From positions 1-64,000 of the forward strand of contig CAXKVR010000941.1 in the NCBI GenBank assembly GCA_964058845.1: 64,000 bases of DNA, written 5' to 3'. The stretch is from Carex sylvatica (Eukaryota > Streptophyta > Magnoliopsida > Poales > Cyperaceae). The notes under the pieces were generated by a model, which saw only the letters and a program-made list of their open reading frames with translations, did not search any database and was not told the origin of the DNA. Made by a program: the position numbers and the translations under genes. Shown piece after piece: positions 10,479-22,739 of the stretch (position 1 is its first letter; every line of letters begins with the position of its first letter).

Positions 10479-11015
10479 AGATGTAAGCAAGAAAATGATT
10501 CCATGACTCTTTTTAGCTGTGTAATGGCTAATTTTTATAATTTAGGCTAAGAATTTCATGAATTAACTAGACCAATAATTGGAAAATTTTATAAAATGCT
10601 TTCCTTTCAAAAGTTATAAAACAAAATATTCCTCTTCTAAAATTATTAAGTAAATATCTTTGTGGCCCCAATTTTCCCCTTTCTCACCTCCCTCCCCATT
10701 ACTCCTTTCCCCTTCTTTCTAAATATCTCCTCTCATATTGGCCACATGATTTTTTTTTTCTGATAATTACACTGGAAATTTTCCATCGAAATGCATAAAG
10801 ATACTTATTTTGTGAATTAAGTCTAGTCTGTTATGGGGTCTAGAAGTCATTCTTCAAGTATCCCGTCTAGAAAAAAAATATGGATATCGAGCTAGTATCT
10901 CTTACAGTTGTTATCCATTTATATATTCAAATTTCTCAAAGGATAAGAAGCTCCAGTGACAACAATTTCAGTTGAATATTTCCTATTAAACTCTGAAATA
11001 GTTGGATAAGTGTTG
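10479..11015. other. AT-rich spacer between two LTR elements
   Basis: No gene or clear repeat. The last five bases, TGTTG, are the target duplication of the next element. Confidence 0.5.
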
Positions 11016-13567
11016 TGTCACACCCCACGGCCCCACGAGGCGCGACAGGTGCCTCCTGCCGTAGACATACAGTTGCCCGTATGCCTACAAGGCAATTACG
11101 ATATAATAGAAAGTAAAACACAACCAAATAAAACAAGAAAAAAGTTCATAAATCCCAGCTGGTCAGGTAATATCATACAAATCCGTATCTCGATGGATAC
11201 GCATCACAGGATGACATAGAGAATATATATATACAATCAAAACATAAATATATACATGTCTCTAGTCACAATACCAGACAATCTAAGCAACGGTGAAACC
11301 AGGCCTACTGACCTCGTGTCTCTCTCGGATCCGCCGAACCGGTACCTGAAAAATTAACCCAAAAGAGGGGATGAGAATTGAATTATCAGTGCGATAAATT
11401 GCCACAAATCGTTCCTGGACTTGCAATCACAGATTATATTCAAAAATAAAACACAAATAAAGCTCAGATCAGTTTATAATCATATATAAACATAAATGCA
11501 CAGACCCGACAACATTTATTCAAATGAAATCACAAATCAGGAATTGCCAAGATGAAATTCAAGCACACAATGTTTGGTTTAACTCGATTTCAGAATATCT
11601 GGTAGTAACTACAGATGTTCCACCAAACTGGACCCCAATTCGTTCCCACTCGTCTGTAGGGTTACAGACACCTACAGACGGCTGCGCCAGGTAAAACCTT
11701 TTCTCATGACACTCATCTGTAGTTACAGGCTTAACTGTTTAATTAAAAGTCTGGTTCCAATTCATATCCGGAAAATCCATATAAATCCAATTGACCATCC
11801 AAACGCATTACCCCCTGGGTAATGCCTCCGATACACAGTCACCCATAACCAAAATCATAATACAAAGTCACTTACCCCTCGTCCCAACCGGTACTGGGAA
11901 CTGCCGAGGGCCAGAAGATCTAAAGCTTTAGTACACTGGGCGTCAAACGTCCATGCATAGACTTTGACAAATCCGGATTCACCCCCTGGGTGACGTCATC
12001 ACGGTGGATGACCATAATACCATATCCACCAACCGATGGTGATATAAAGCACGGTGACTTTAATTCCAAAATCAGATCATTCAGATCAACACAAATAATA
12101 ACCATACCAGCATGCAAATCAATCAGATAAAATAATTCGAGTTTCACTTTATTTGGGCAATGCTATGCATATAAATCAAAACACAGTTTAATTTCTGAAT
12201 ATAAAATATCAAACAAGTCCAGAAACCCCGCACCTGAGTAATAGCACGCTCTACTAAGGCTCAGGCGTCTCGAACGACCCAGAAATCCTTTGCCTCGTAT
12301 GATTACCACCTATTGCACGTTAAATTCGATTTCAAAATAAAGACCAAACCCTAATTCGAATTCCAAATTCAATTGGTAGGTTTAACCAAATAACAAGAAT
12401 CGAATGTTTTACGAAGTTATAACTCGATTAATTCCCGAATTTCACACACAAAATACCAAAATCCATTTCCATAAACCCAACCCCAAAACCCTAGTTCAAT
12501 TCCAAATTCCACAAGCAAATCAATCCGATTATCGAGTTATAACGTTTCAAATCAAATTCGACTTCGAATTTCACCAAAATATAACAAATCAATTGAATTA
12601 GGGTTTCCAAGAGAAAAGGAAGATCAATTATCACAAAGTAACAACTAATCGAGCTAGAACTCGATTACGAAACTCTAATTACAAATTTTAACCGAAATCA
12701 TGACAAATCGAATAAATCGAATAAATTAGGGTTTTCAAGAAATTATAAGGGAGAAAGATATACCAAATTGAAGCTTTCTAATCGATCAAGGATCGTCAAT
12801 TCAGCTCGAATCTCGATTTTCCGGTCAGTTCGATCAGTTTCCGCGCTCAATTTCTCTCTCTCTCTCTCTTTCCCTTTTTGCTTCGGCCTAAACCTAGCTC
12901 TCACGGTTTTTATTTCAATATTTCCACCGAAATATGAAAGAAGAAGAAAGGTTTTGTTTTAATAATTGGAATTTTGCAAATAAACCCTCCAACTTTTAGT
13001 TATTAACAAACTTTAAAATGTTTGTTACAAATAGGCCCTTATGTAAATGTTTTATTTATTAAAAAGAGAAAGATAAAGACAGAAGTCCATTTTGCGAATA
13101 AGTCCCTCAAAAATAGCAAGATGCACCCCAGTGCGGGTCAATCATCCGCACTGCGGATCCATCCAGCCGCATTTACTGCGCAAATAGCAAACACACACCC
13201 CAGTGCGGATCAATCATCCGCATTACGGATCCGTCCAGCCGCACTCACGGCGCAGAAAAAAAAGTCCGAGCCTAGTGCGGACGCACTGAGGCTAGTGCGG
13301 ATGATACCATCCGCATTCAGGACTTAGCGAAAACTTCAGAAGAGTACAGAACTTACCCGCAGTGCGGATTCCCATCCGCACCACCATCCGCACCCAGAGA
13401 AAATTGCAGAAATTCGTTAAGGAAATTCTCCCAGTGCGGGTGAAGCCACCCGCAGTGCAGGTCATCCATCCGCACTGGACCGTTTTTCTATATTTATAAT
13501 TCGATTCTTGACGCCTTAACTCAATCAGTCAGTATAAAATACTTATTATAAAATTCATAATGTCACA
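11016..13567 (-). mobile_element. Solo LTR (2552 bp), Ty3/gypsy Del/Tekay-like
   Basis: On the minus strand the sequence starts TGTGACATTATG (13567) and ends GGGGTGTGACA (11016). The target duplication TGTTG flanks it at 11011-11015 and 13568-13572. The GGGTGTGACA 3' end is typical of plant chromovirus (Del/Tekay) LTRs, which sets the strand. No internal domain or second LTR is present, so it is solo. A TATATTTAT-type sequence on the minus strand near 11250 is a possible promoter. The family call rests on terminal sequence only. Confidence 0.85.
13118..13480 (-). repeat. CpG-rich palindromic repeats in the LTR
   Basis: The motif ATCCGCACTGCGGAT and variants (CATCCGCA, AGTGCGG) recur about ten times in 360 bases, each with short self-complementarity. 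This is close to the transcription-upstream end of the minus-strand LTR (U3). The stretch is much richer in CG dinucleotides than its surroundings. Confidence 0.7.
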
Positions 13568-13572
13568 TGTTG

Positions 13573-14520
13573 TACACAATAAATTATATTTATAGTTTTA
13601 TATTCCAAGAAAAAATAGTTACTTAATTTTCATTAAATCAAAGTATCAGTAATAAAAAAAATTAAGAATTTTTAGTTCATTACCAGAATAATGAAATCAT
13701 AAACAAACAGATTAACAAAAGGCAAGGGACAAATCAGGTTACCACATCATTTCTAAATCTGATCAGGTCAGCAAGATAAAAAAACAACTGACCAAAAACT
13801 CTTCATTTTTCATGCAGATATATAATAGCAACTGACTCATAATTAACTTAATGATTTTAAGCCCAAGTTAAAGTTTTGAGTCAATAAAGTTGAATAAAAA
13901 ATTAAGAAATAGGGGAACGTTTCGCACTAAATTATGAAGTACTAAACTGACGAGGATAATAGTTATTAATAAGGTCAATTTGTTGTATTGTATAAATTTT
14001 CAGAATACAATTAATTCTCAATAAAAACAAAAGAGCTGAGAATCAAATATTTCATTGAATAATGTATCCACCTTTTTTACTTCAAAGAAATAATTTGTTA
14101 GCATATTATAACAATTGAAGTAGGTTCAGATAATATAATGGAACCATAGTTGATAACATTTTTCATCTCAAACATGTTTTTAAGGATGAAAGCTGCAAAC
14201 ACTTTATCTAAGTTCCTTCTTTAAAAATTATCAAAATGGTTTGAAATATTGTTATCGTACAACATTTAATTTTTAAAAGAATTTAAATAGTCTCAAGCAT
14301 GGAAAATTATTTGAAGCATTTGGTCTACCAAGCATGCTATCAATTTGAAGCATTGTCACCTCTCTTATCAGACAAAATAATTCAATTCACTTAATTATCT
14401 TTTGGTATTCTGAAAATTAATTCAAAAATACTCAAGTGCCAGATAAGTAGAAAGGAGAAAGAAAATTGAGAAAGGAGAAAGAAGGGGAAAAGAGTAACCA
14501 AGAGAGAAGAGGAAAAAGAG
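13573..14520. other. AT-rich DNA, no gene seen
   Basis: No open frame or recognised element. A purine-rich stretch (GAGAAAG repeats) occupies about 14450-14525 just outside the next element. Confidence 0.5.
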
Positions 14521-14529
14521 GTAAGAGAT

Positions 14530-14640
14530 CCCGGACTCGCTCTAAATACCCGGTAAATGGTTAACCGGAAATATATTGGGAGTCCGGTTAGTGGTTAAGC
14601 GGATATAGAATCCGGTTAACGGTGCACCGGAAAGTTGGTA
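14530..14640 (+). repeat. Left terminal inverted region of the MULE
   Basis: It contains CCCGGACTCGCTCT, AATGGTTAACCGG and CCGGTTAACGGTGCACCGGA. Read in reverse complement, the same blocks in the same order occur at 23695-23860. In MuDR the TIRs carry the promoters of both genes; here this one would drive the PMD gene. Confidence 0.75.
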
Positions 14641-14859
14641 TAATTTGATTTCCCGCGAGGGCTCTGCTGAGTGTGGACGGGGCGTGGACGCGTGGGATGG
14701 TGGGGGGGGGGGGGTTTGTTATTTGAGGCTGGGTTAGAGGCAGAGCCGCAGAGAGTGAGAGGGATTGATTCTCAAAAAAAAAAAAGGGGAGGTGTGCTGC
14801 GAAGAAGAGAAGAGAAGAGAAGGAATTAGGTTTTTTTATTTTTTTTATTTAGAGGATAT

Positions 14860-15880
14860 TAAAATAGTTTATAATATTGATTAGAATTGTTTAGAATTAT
14901 TTGAAATATTGTTTAGAATTATTTGAAATATTGTTTAGATTGTTTTGAATTATTTGGAATATTGTTTAGATTGTTTAGGATTATTTGGCATATTGTTTAG
15001 AATATTTAGAATTATTTGGAATACTGTCTAGATTGTTTCGAATTTATAATATTGTTTAGATTATTTGTTCAACAATTTAGAATAATTTAGATTATTTATT
15101 TAGAATATTGTCGGAATAATTTTGATTATTTTGAAATAGTTTGGATTAGTTAAAAAAAAATTGAAAACGATTTAGAATATTTAGAAAATTTTAAAATGGT
15201 AGTCCGAATAATTTAGAAAGTTGCAAAATAGTATAGAATAATTTAGAAAAGTTTCAAAATAGTTTCAAAATAATGTAGAATAATTTAGGAAGTTCCAAAA
15301 TGGTATAAAATAATTTAAAAATATGTAAAGTGGTGCCCGAATAATTTAGAAAGTTCCAAATTAGTTTACAATAATTTAGAAAAAATTTAAAATGATTTAA
15401 AGTAATTTGTAAAATATTAAAATGGTGAAAAATAATTTAGAAAGTTCCAAAACAGTGTAGAATAATTTAGAAAATTTTAAAAAAGTGGCCGAATAATTTA
15501 GAAAGTTTCAAAATAGTTTCAAAATAATGTAGAATAATTTAGGAAGTTCCAAATTAGTTTACAATAATTTAGAAAAAATTTAAAATGATTTAGAGTAATT
15601 TGTAAAATATTAAAATGGTGAAAAATAATTTAGAAAGTTCCAAAACAGTGTAGAATAATTTAGAAAATTTTAAAATAGTGGCCGAATAATTTAGAAAGTT
15701 TCAAAATAGTCTAGAATAATTTAGTAAAGTTCCAACACGGTATAGAAAAATTTAGAAAATTTTAAAATAGTGTTAAATAGTTTAGAAAATTACAAATTAG
15801 TTTCGAATAGGTTTACAATAATTTAGATAATCTAAATTGATTTAGATATAATTACAAAAATGTAAAACAGTTTACATTAG
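14860..15880 (+). repeat. 1-kb AT-rich degenerate tandem repeat
   Basis: The left part repeats a ~21-base motif (TTAGAATTATTTGAAATATTG); the right part repeats AATAATTTAGAAAGTT with variable spacers. On top of this a ~200-base block is duplicated (about 15250-15490 and 15495-15690), with identical tracts such as GAATAATTTAGGAAGTTCCA. The array lies between the left TIR and the PMD start codon, so it is either untranslated leader or spacer. No coding frame runs through it. Confidence 0.75.
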
Positions 15881-15917
15881 TTTAAAATTTTTAAAAATAA
15901 TGAATTAATTTTGTAGC

Positions 15918-18900
15918 ATGGGAGACGAAATCAATGAGGAAGTAAATATGGCGCGGGATAATTTTAGTGATCTGTTGTGGATACCGCACAACTATCACAG
16001 GGTGTGTCTCGCTTCTGATGAGGTAAGCATTTACTCTTTTTTTTCTGAAATATCATCTTGTTTGAATTTTTCTAATTTTTATTTTTTGTAATATAGAAAA
16101 TGGAGGTTATAAACGTGAAGCACTACCGTTGTCAGACTGCATACCACGTTGCATACGCGCCATTTTTGATTAGATTGGGTTTATACCAGATCGCAGTAAT
16201 GCCTCACAAAAAAATAGATGCGGCGCTAATACACGGACTTGTGGAGTGGTGGCGTCCTGAGACGCACACCTTTCATCTTCCATTTGGAGAGATGACAGGT
16301 ATTAACTACAAAACTACTTTAAATAAATATATTCTTTGTGATAATTTAGTGACAATTGAAATGAAGAAATTTATATTTTTTTTATTTGATAAATTACAGT
16401 TACGTTAGATGACGTGAGCTGTTTGTGGGGTTTGCCTATTACGGGGGTCCCAGTGACGGGGAGTACAGACGGGAGGATTGCAAAAGGTCGGATCTTCGAA
16501 TTGTTAGGGATAAAAGAGCATGAGTAGAGTGATTTTATGAAAAAATGGGGGCATGAGGGAAATGAAAAAACAATGGAGTTGACTTTCCTGAAATCTAAAT
16601 TTCGTGAACTATTCAAGATGCTACCGGCAGATCGCGACGATCAAATACTGAAGTGGTAAATATTGCATATATATATATCAATTTATTTGTGTTTTAGCCT
16701 ATCAATAATGTACTCACATTGTATTGAATTTTGCTAGGTATGTCCATGCATATATCTTGGACCTGATGTCGTCCAGTTTGTTCGTGAACAGTGGCGGGGA
16801 CGGGATACCGCTGTGGTATCTCGATCTAATTGTGGATTTGGACCAGCCGGTACAGTACAATTGGGGTGGAGCAGTTCTTGCGTATCTGTATCGGCATCTA
16901 TGTGTCGCTACCGACCCCAGGAGAGGATCTATGCATGGTCCGGTGATGCTTCTGCAGCACTGGTCGTGGACTCATTTTCCAGTTCACCGGCCGGAGCCTC
17001 AAACTAAAAACTGGGAACCTGTCTGGGGCGCTCCAACACTTGACACATGCGTATCTTTTGCGTACAAATGGTGTGGTCCGCACAAGTACAACGCATCCTC
17101 CCACTTCAAGACGCAGGGTGCACGTATTCCGCGGGGTCAGTTTCAGAGTTTGACGGAGGATCGTGTAAATTGGGAACCCTACGGAAGGGTCTACAATAAG
17201 CTCCCGACAGTGACTCAGGCGGGAAAGGTATGTTTCAATCAAGTTATAATTTAGTTATATGTCACTGTACTTATAAATTATAACTCACATTTTTACTAAA
17301 TTTATCAGCCCTACTACTTGTATCACGGTCCATTGATATTTTATTGGATCGTTGAGCATACTTATCCAGATCGCTGCATGCGGCAATTCGAATTGTTTCA
17401 AGAGATTCCGGTGCCAGATCCACTGAATAGGCACACGCACGTTGAGTTTCACAAGTAAGGTTTACTCACTGTTATTTTTCTTATTTATGTTAGTTAATTT
17501 TGAGTATTAAGTTGTTACAAAATATTGAACAGGTTAATGTTGGGCTCAAAGAAGAACGAGTCCTAGGACATAAGACACGTGACATATGTTCAGTTGGCTA
17601 CTGCATATGAGGCGCAAGTAATTAGAGAAGGCCGCTCGTTTAACCAAAATGACCTTCCACGTTATCGCAAGTGGTACCAGAAGAGATGTATGACATCTGT
17701 TTATCTGTTTGACCAGCACGTGGAAGGAATGGATCGTACGATGCAGCTCCCCAGAGTAGAGCATGGGCCGACTGGACACATTCCCCACGGACCACTTATC
17801 ACTCGAACTGTAAATATTTTTACTTGCTATTCTCGTTGGTTCAGTTATTTATAACTCATAATTGCTAAAATTGAAACTATTTGTGTACAGGCATTGACTG
17901 GGATTGGAGAGTTGGCGCACGGTATCAAGATGTTCTTCACCAAGGGGTGGCGTAAGGTTGGAAAGAAATTAATGAGGACAGGCTGGCATCTCTGCTGTGA
18001 TACAGGTTACGGTCCACGTGCGCGACAATTGATAGATGAAGCGGAGGTTCCAGAAAACTGTGAAGCAGTTCCATCGGACGAGCCTACTCCTATTGGGGTG
18101 TACCCATATCCTGATCCGCCTAGATTCGAAGGCCCAGATCCTTTTAAGGATTGGTTATACGACGGCACCGAATGGAGAAAATACATCCACCAGGAAGCAT
18201 TTGCACCGGTAAATCCTCTGTATCCAGCCGCAGACCCCGGACAGGTAATTTTGTAGCATGGCTTAAAAAAATTTGTTTATAAACCACAACTTATAAAACT
18301 AACCTTCAATTGTAGGTATCTCAGGATCAGAGGATGCAAACTTGGCATCCGGAAAGCCTTTTTCAGCCGCATGGACCGAGCTACGGCCTTGATCTCGGAC
18401 AGGTATGTACTTCGTTCAGAAGAAGTATTTTTTATGAATTACATGCATTTTTTTAGGAATTAAAAATGTGTATGCGGTTGCATGTCAATCAGAATCAAAG
18501 TGGACACGATCCGTCTTGGGCAGAATATCAGGCGCAGGGATTTGGCACACGCACCTTTGATGATTTTTTGGAAACGCAGCATCAAGAGGATGTGGAGTAT
18601 GCACAACGACTATCTATGGATACTTTACAGCGTGAGCGTGAGGTTCAGACGACTAGCTGGCTTCTAGGAGGTCCATCTGTCGGTACTGGTGACGTAGGTC
18701 AGCTTCACTTTTTTTTTCTAACTTAGGGTGTCATAATAAAAAAGTAATGCAACATAAAATGCAGGGGCATCGACATCTCGTCCACCTGGTGGTGATGCAG
18801 GGGCATCCACATCTCATTCACTTGATGAGACTCCACGTCCATCTGAGGGTAGCCAAGAAGAAGAACCGCTAGGCAGGGGTCACAGGCAGCGCCATCGGAG

Positions 18901-18951
18901 ACAGCGCTTCTCGCATGCAGATTATCCCGGTCATATTCCCGGCCGTTGATC
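15918..18951 (+). pseudogene. Plant mobile domain (PMD) protein of the MULE, ten exons, two stops
   Basis: Exons read from GT-AG sites with frame kept: 15918-16022, 16097-16298, 16400-16655, 16738-17227, 17309-17454, 17533-17809, 17891-18244, 18316-18402, 18457-18697, 18765-18951. The product (~780 residues) matches the PMD/aminotransferase-like family (PF10536) known from Arabidopsis MAIN/MAIL1 and from transposons. Signature stretches are LVEWWRPETHTFHLPFGEMT and LDDVSCLWGLPITG, with YLYRHLC and WSWTHFP further on. A Gln/Arg-rich tail follows. TAG codons at 16525 and 17564 (the latter probably from TGG) interrupt it. A GA-dinucleotide shift near 18898 leaves the last ~16 codons ambiguous. 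No catalytic role is established for the family. Confidence 0.85.
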
Positions 18952-19227
18952 TTATCTTTTATCTATTTCATATTTTATTTTGTGTTATTTTATTATGTTT
19001 TATTTTATTATGTTTTATGTTTTATTATATTTCATGTTTTATTATGTCTTAGTTTTTATGTTTTATGTTTTATATTTTATGTTTTACATAACAAACAAAA
19101 AAATAGTGTAGAAAAAAAATGTGACGACTAGATTTACAAATAATAAAAATACAGTTGCTCCTTCTTCATCATACACAATAAGAAGAAACATCTTATATAA
19201 TATAAAAGAATAAAAAAAATACGGTTG

Positions 19228-19533
19228 CTATTTCTTACCAACTGACTTCTTACCAATCGACTTCTTACCAGTAGTCTTCTTAGCATCCGGCTTCTGATTA
19301 GTGGTAACCAATGATGTGCTCGCCTTACCAGTATAAGTACACGGAACAAACTCATCGTCTATTGTTGGAGGTTCTTCATCAATTTTATTTTTTTTGGGGT
19401 GTGGATTTTCAAGAAAGTCCTCGTCTGAAAGGGGTGGATTTTCAGTTGGTAATTTGATACCAAATCTTTTCAAAAGAAGTATTTCCTTACAGTGACATTT
19501 GGCATCCTCAGTACCTCTTTTGCTATTTTCCAT
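19228..19533 (-). CDS. Small Lys-rich ORF inside the MULE, 101 aa, unknown
   Basis: The ATG at 19533 follows a good splice-acceptor context (a T-rich stretch ending in ACAG, two bases before the ATG), so an upstream exon or 5' leader intron is likely. Near the N terminus is a CHC pair (KCHCKEI), then an acidic middle (DEDF, IDEEPP, IDDEF) and a C-terminal tail of repeated GKKS units (about residues 89-101). It lies 175 bases downstream of the transposase stop on the same strand and points toward the 3' end of the PMD gene. I recognise no family. The short CHC start might be a decayed zinc-knuckle or GRF-type finger; this is a guess. It is intact although its two neighbours are broken. Confidence 0.45.
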   Translation of the reverse strand: MENSKRGTEDAKCHCKEILLLKRFGIKLPTENPPLSDEDFLENPHPKKNKIDEEPPTIDDEFVPCTYTGKASTSLVTTNQKPDAKKTTGKKSIGKKSVGKK

Positions 19534-19707
19534 CCTGTTTAATAACAAAATCAAACATAGACTAATCGTACAGTAAACATAGAATAATTGTACGGTAATG
19601 AATACTACAATTACATACAATTATACAAACCAGTACAGTACATAAAATAAAACAACATAACACTATTTATGTTACAAAACAGTTAAAACATAAAATAATT
19701 CGTAAGT

Positions 19708-22700
19708 TTATCCTCTACGACGCAGATTAAGACGAAATCCAAAGATGGACGGACCAGATGCACTTCTTCTTGCTGGTTGCTCTGATCCTTCCTGCTGGTT
19801 AGCTGTACCAAATGGCCCTGTTTGCGATTGGTTAGCTGTACTAGATGGCCTTGTTGAAGATGTACTTCTCATTCCTGCTTCAGATGTGGTGCTCCTTCCT
19901 GTTTCAAATATGCTCCTCCTTCCTGCGTCAGATGTGCTCATCCTTCGTGCTTCAGATGGCCCTGTTTGAGATCTGCTGTAAGATCCCCTTCCTGACCTTC
20001 TCGACGACGATGGTCCGGCCTCTGCCTGTCTTGCTGCCTCCTCTACATTACAAGTACAACATGTATTAAATTCTGAATTTATCTTGGATAGATATTTCTA
20101 ATTAGCTGATTAATTGTACCTGCTGCATTCCGATCAATTGTCTCCCGATGAGCCTGATGTCGGAGTCTTCGACCCTGCATTCTGTCCATTTCCATCGGTA
20201 TGCGGTTGTGTCATCTCCTTCCTTTTTTGATCAATCTGCTCTCAGGTTTAATTTTGGGGCCGTTGTATTCAGGCCATTCATTTTGGTTGCCTTTAGGTTC
20301 AAAACATGCACTCCATGTTTGTTCCAGTATTGACGAACTGTACAAGGGGCTGACGTATAAATTTTCATCATATTTCATTTCTTGGACCACTGCCATGAAA
20401 TGAGAACATGGTATACCGGTCAGTTGGGGCTTCTGACATTCACACTCAATCTTATTGTTATCCCTGACAATAACTCTATACCCAAAATCTCTACGGGTAT
20501 ACTCAAGTCTTGGCTGATTACGCCTTGCAGGAATTTTTTCACCCCTAACCATGACCTCAAAAACTCCAATGTATCTACCGTAAGGAATCACAGTCATGTT
20601 CAGAGATTTATTGATACGCTTTTGCAATAACTCACTTACCCTTTCGGACCACAACTCACCTCGTTGAAGTCTCATTAAAGCTTTGTTCCGCCGTTCATAA
20701 AACCATCTATTCAACTTATAAAACGTGTCCTCCATGATTGCTGCAACTGGCAAGCGCCGACTAATTTTGAAAACAGCATTCAGTGACTCCGACCCATTTG
20801 TTGTCATTATTCCCCATCGGTGACCTCCGTCCATTGCTTGATACAGTTTATCCGGACATGGTAGCTCGTCTTCATCGTTAGGATCCCTCTTACCCACCTT
20901 GTTAAGATAATCGATAGCCTCTGGACAACCAACTTCGAAGTCTTCAAACATCTCTGTCAATCTCCTAGGTTTGCATTTGTTTACTCCAATTTTGAACCTA
21001 TCACTGACATCTCTGTTCCGCCCCACGTGCTTGAAGAGGTTCTCGGCAACATGTTGAGAACAATACCGATGGACACATTGGTCGGTAGACTCATCCCATC
21101 TGAGAAGTGAACTCTGGAACACAGATTTAATTCCCAAATGTCTATCCAAGATGACACAGAAAAACGATTATCTCCAATTACTTTCAATCGCAACCATCTC
21201 ATAAAAAACCCCCAGTTTTCTGCGCTTTCTTTCTCCACAATTGCAAAAGCCAATGGAAGTAATTGGTTCTCCGCATCGTACATACATGCCATAAGCAATC
21301 TACCTTGGTACCGTCCCGACATGAAACAAGCATCGATGCTAATAACTGGTCTGAGGAACGGCAGCGCTGCAATACAAGGCCCATATGCCCATGCGGCTTG
21401 ATTGAAATACCTGTCAGTTTCTCCGTCAATAGGGGTCGAGGTCACACAATATTTGGTTCCTGGATTATTTCTTTGTATGGCTTCCAAAAGTGGAATAAGC
21501 AAGTTGTACGAGTTCTCCCAACTACCAAACAGATTTGCAATAGCAAGCTCACGGCCTCGCCATAATTTGTTGTACTTAGGTGTTACATTTTTGTACTCTT
21601 TTTTCACCAAATCGCGGATATAATTTATAGGCGCGCACACATCCTTTCTAATTGCATCATCAATTGATAGGACAATCATCTCTGCAATAAGCTGACGATG
21701 ATCAGCACGCGTTGCCGGTGCTTTGCATACATGAGGCATTGCTTGTTTGGTAATAATCCAAGATCCTGAAAGGCCGTTAAACTTCGCGGATAACTTGAAT
21801 TTGCAAAAATTATCTCTGCACTTTATAGTTAAACGTTTAGTTTTGCTTTTAGAAACCAAACATTCATAATTATTTCGGATATGAAACTCATTTATTGCTA
21901 CCCTTAAAGTCGATTTCGACTCAAACACTTGGCCTTTGGCTAATGGATTGTCGAATGTTCTGGTTGAGCTGCTGAAAAGATCGATATCTGCAGGCCAAAA
22001 ACCGGATATGTCATTGAAACTATCAACGGGATGTCTCATATCATCCCGACCAGTTATCGGGTTACGTGATTGTGACCGTCTGATTGCTCTAACGTCATTG
22101 TCGGAACCTGATGACTCATCTGAGAGCATCTCATCCCCGCTCTCCAAACTGTCATCATCAATCGCATCCACAGGTGGTACAAAATCTGGAATCGGTACTG
22201 GTCTACGAACCCGACTGGTACTGGGTCGGGATCGAGTTGTGGGTTCAGGATTCTGATTGGTACTGGGTCGGGATCGAGTTATGGGTTCAGGGTTCCTACT
22301 CGTACTGGGTCGAGATCGAGTTTCAGGTATCTGACTGTTCATATTTGATTGGGAATTAAAACCGGTATGGTTCAGTTCCAATTCTACAAATAACTCTAGA
22401 ATCGGGACCCTTTGTGGAAAAGACGCCAAAATTTCTAAAATCATTTCGAACGATTGCTGGTTTGTTATTGGTACCAATTGATAGTCACGTTAGCCATCGG
22501 TAGACATGTTAAACCTGGCTTGGATTTCCATATTTGCTTCACTAACGGTATACCCAATCAGTTTATAAATCTCATTTTGGAGATAATCAAAGTTATGCTC
22601 CATGGTTATAGGTAATGAGTATTTAGGTCGGGTGCTGTAAAAAATCCCGTCATCATTGTACAGTATTTCTCCTCCAACAAAATTCTCACACAGATGACGG

Positions 22701-22732
22701 TCATTTTTTGTTTTGATTCGTCTGAATAACAA
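19708..22732 (-). pseudogene. MURA-type MULE transposase, three disruptions
   Basis: Frame order: N-terminal PB1-like region (from about 22732), Ser/Arg/Pro-rich linker with repeated TRSRPST units, MuDR DNA-binding domain with KCRDNFCKFKL, transposase core with ISIDACFMSGRYQGRLLMAC, the D of ILDRHLGIK, TNGSESLNAVF, and the SWIM zinc finger CECQKPQLTGIPCSH. A last exon (20042-19708), joined across a GT-AG intron from 20120, adds a Ser/Arg-rich tail. Disruptions are TAA at 22492-22490, a one-base frameshift in the A5 run at 21160-21164 (before CVILDRH), and TGA at 20213-20211 where CGA would restore Arg. Sequence on both sides of each break is still coherent, so the losses are recent. The true start codon is uncertain. 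Confidence 0.88.
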
Positions 22733-22739
22733 ACTACAA

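Noticed and set aside
11920..12147. Minus-strand 75-codon frame in the solo LTR
   Set aside because: No gag or pol similarity; chance frame in LTR sequence.
13118..13480. CRISPR-like array
   Set aside because: Short palindromes with irregular spacing inside a plant LTR; no fixed repeat-spacer pattern.
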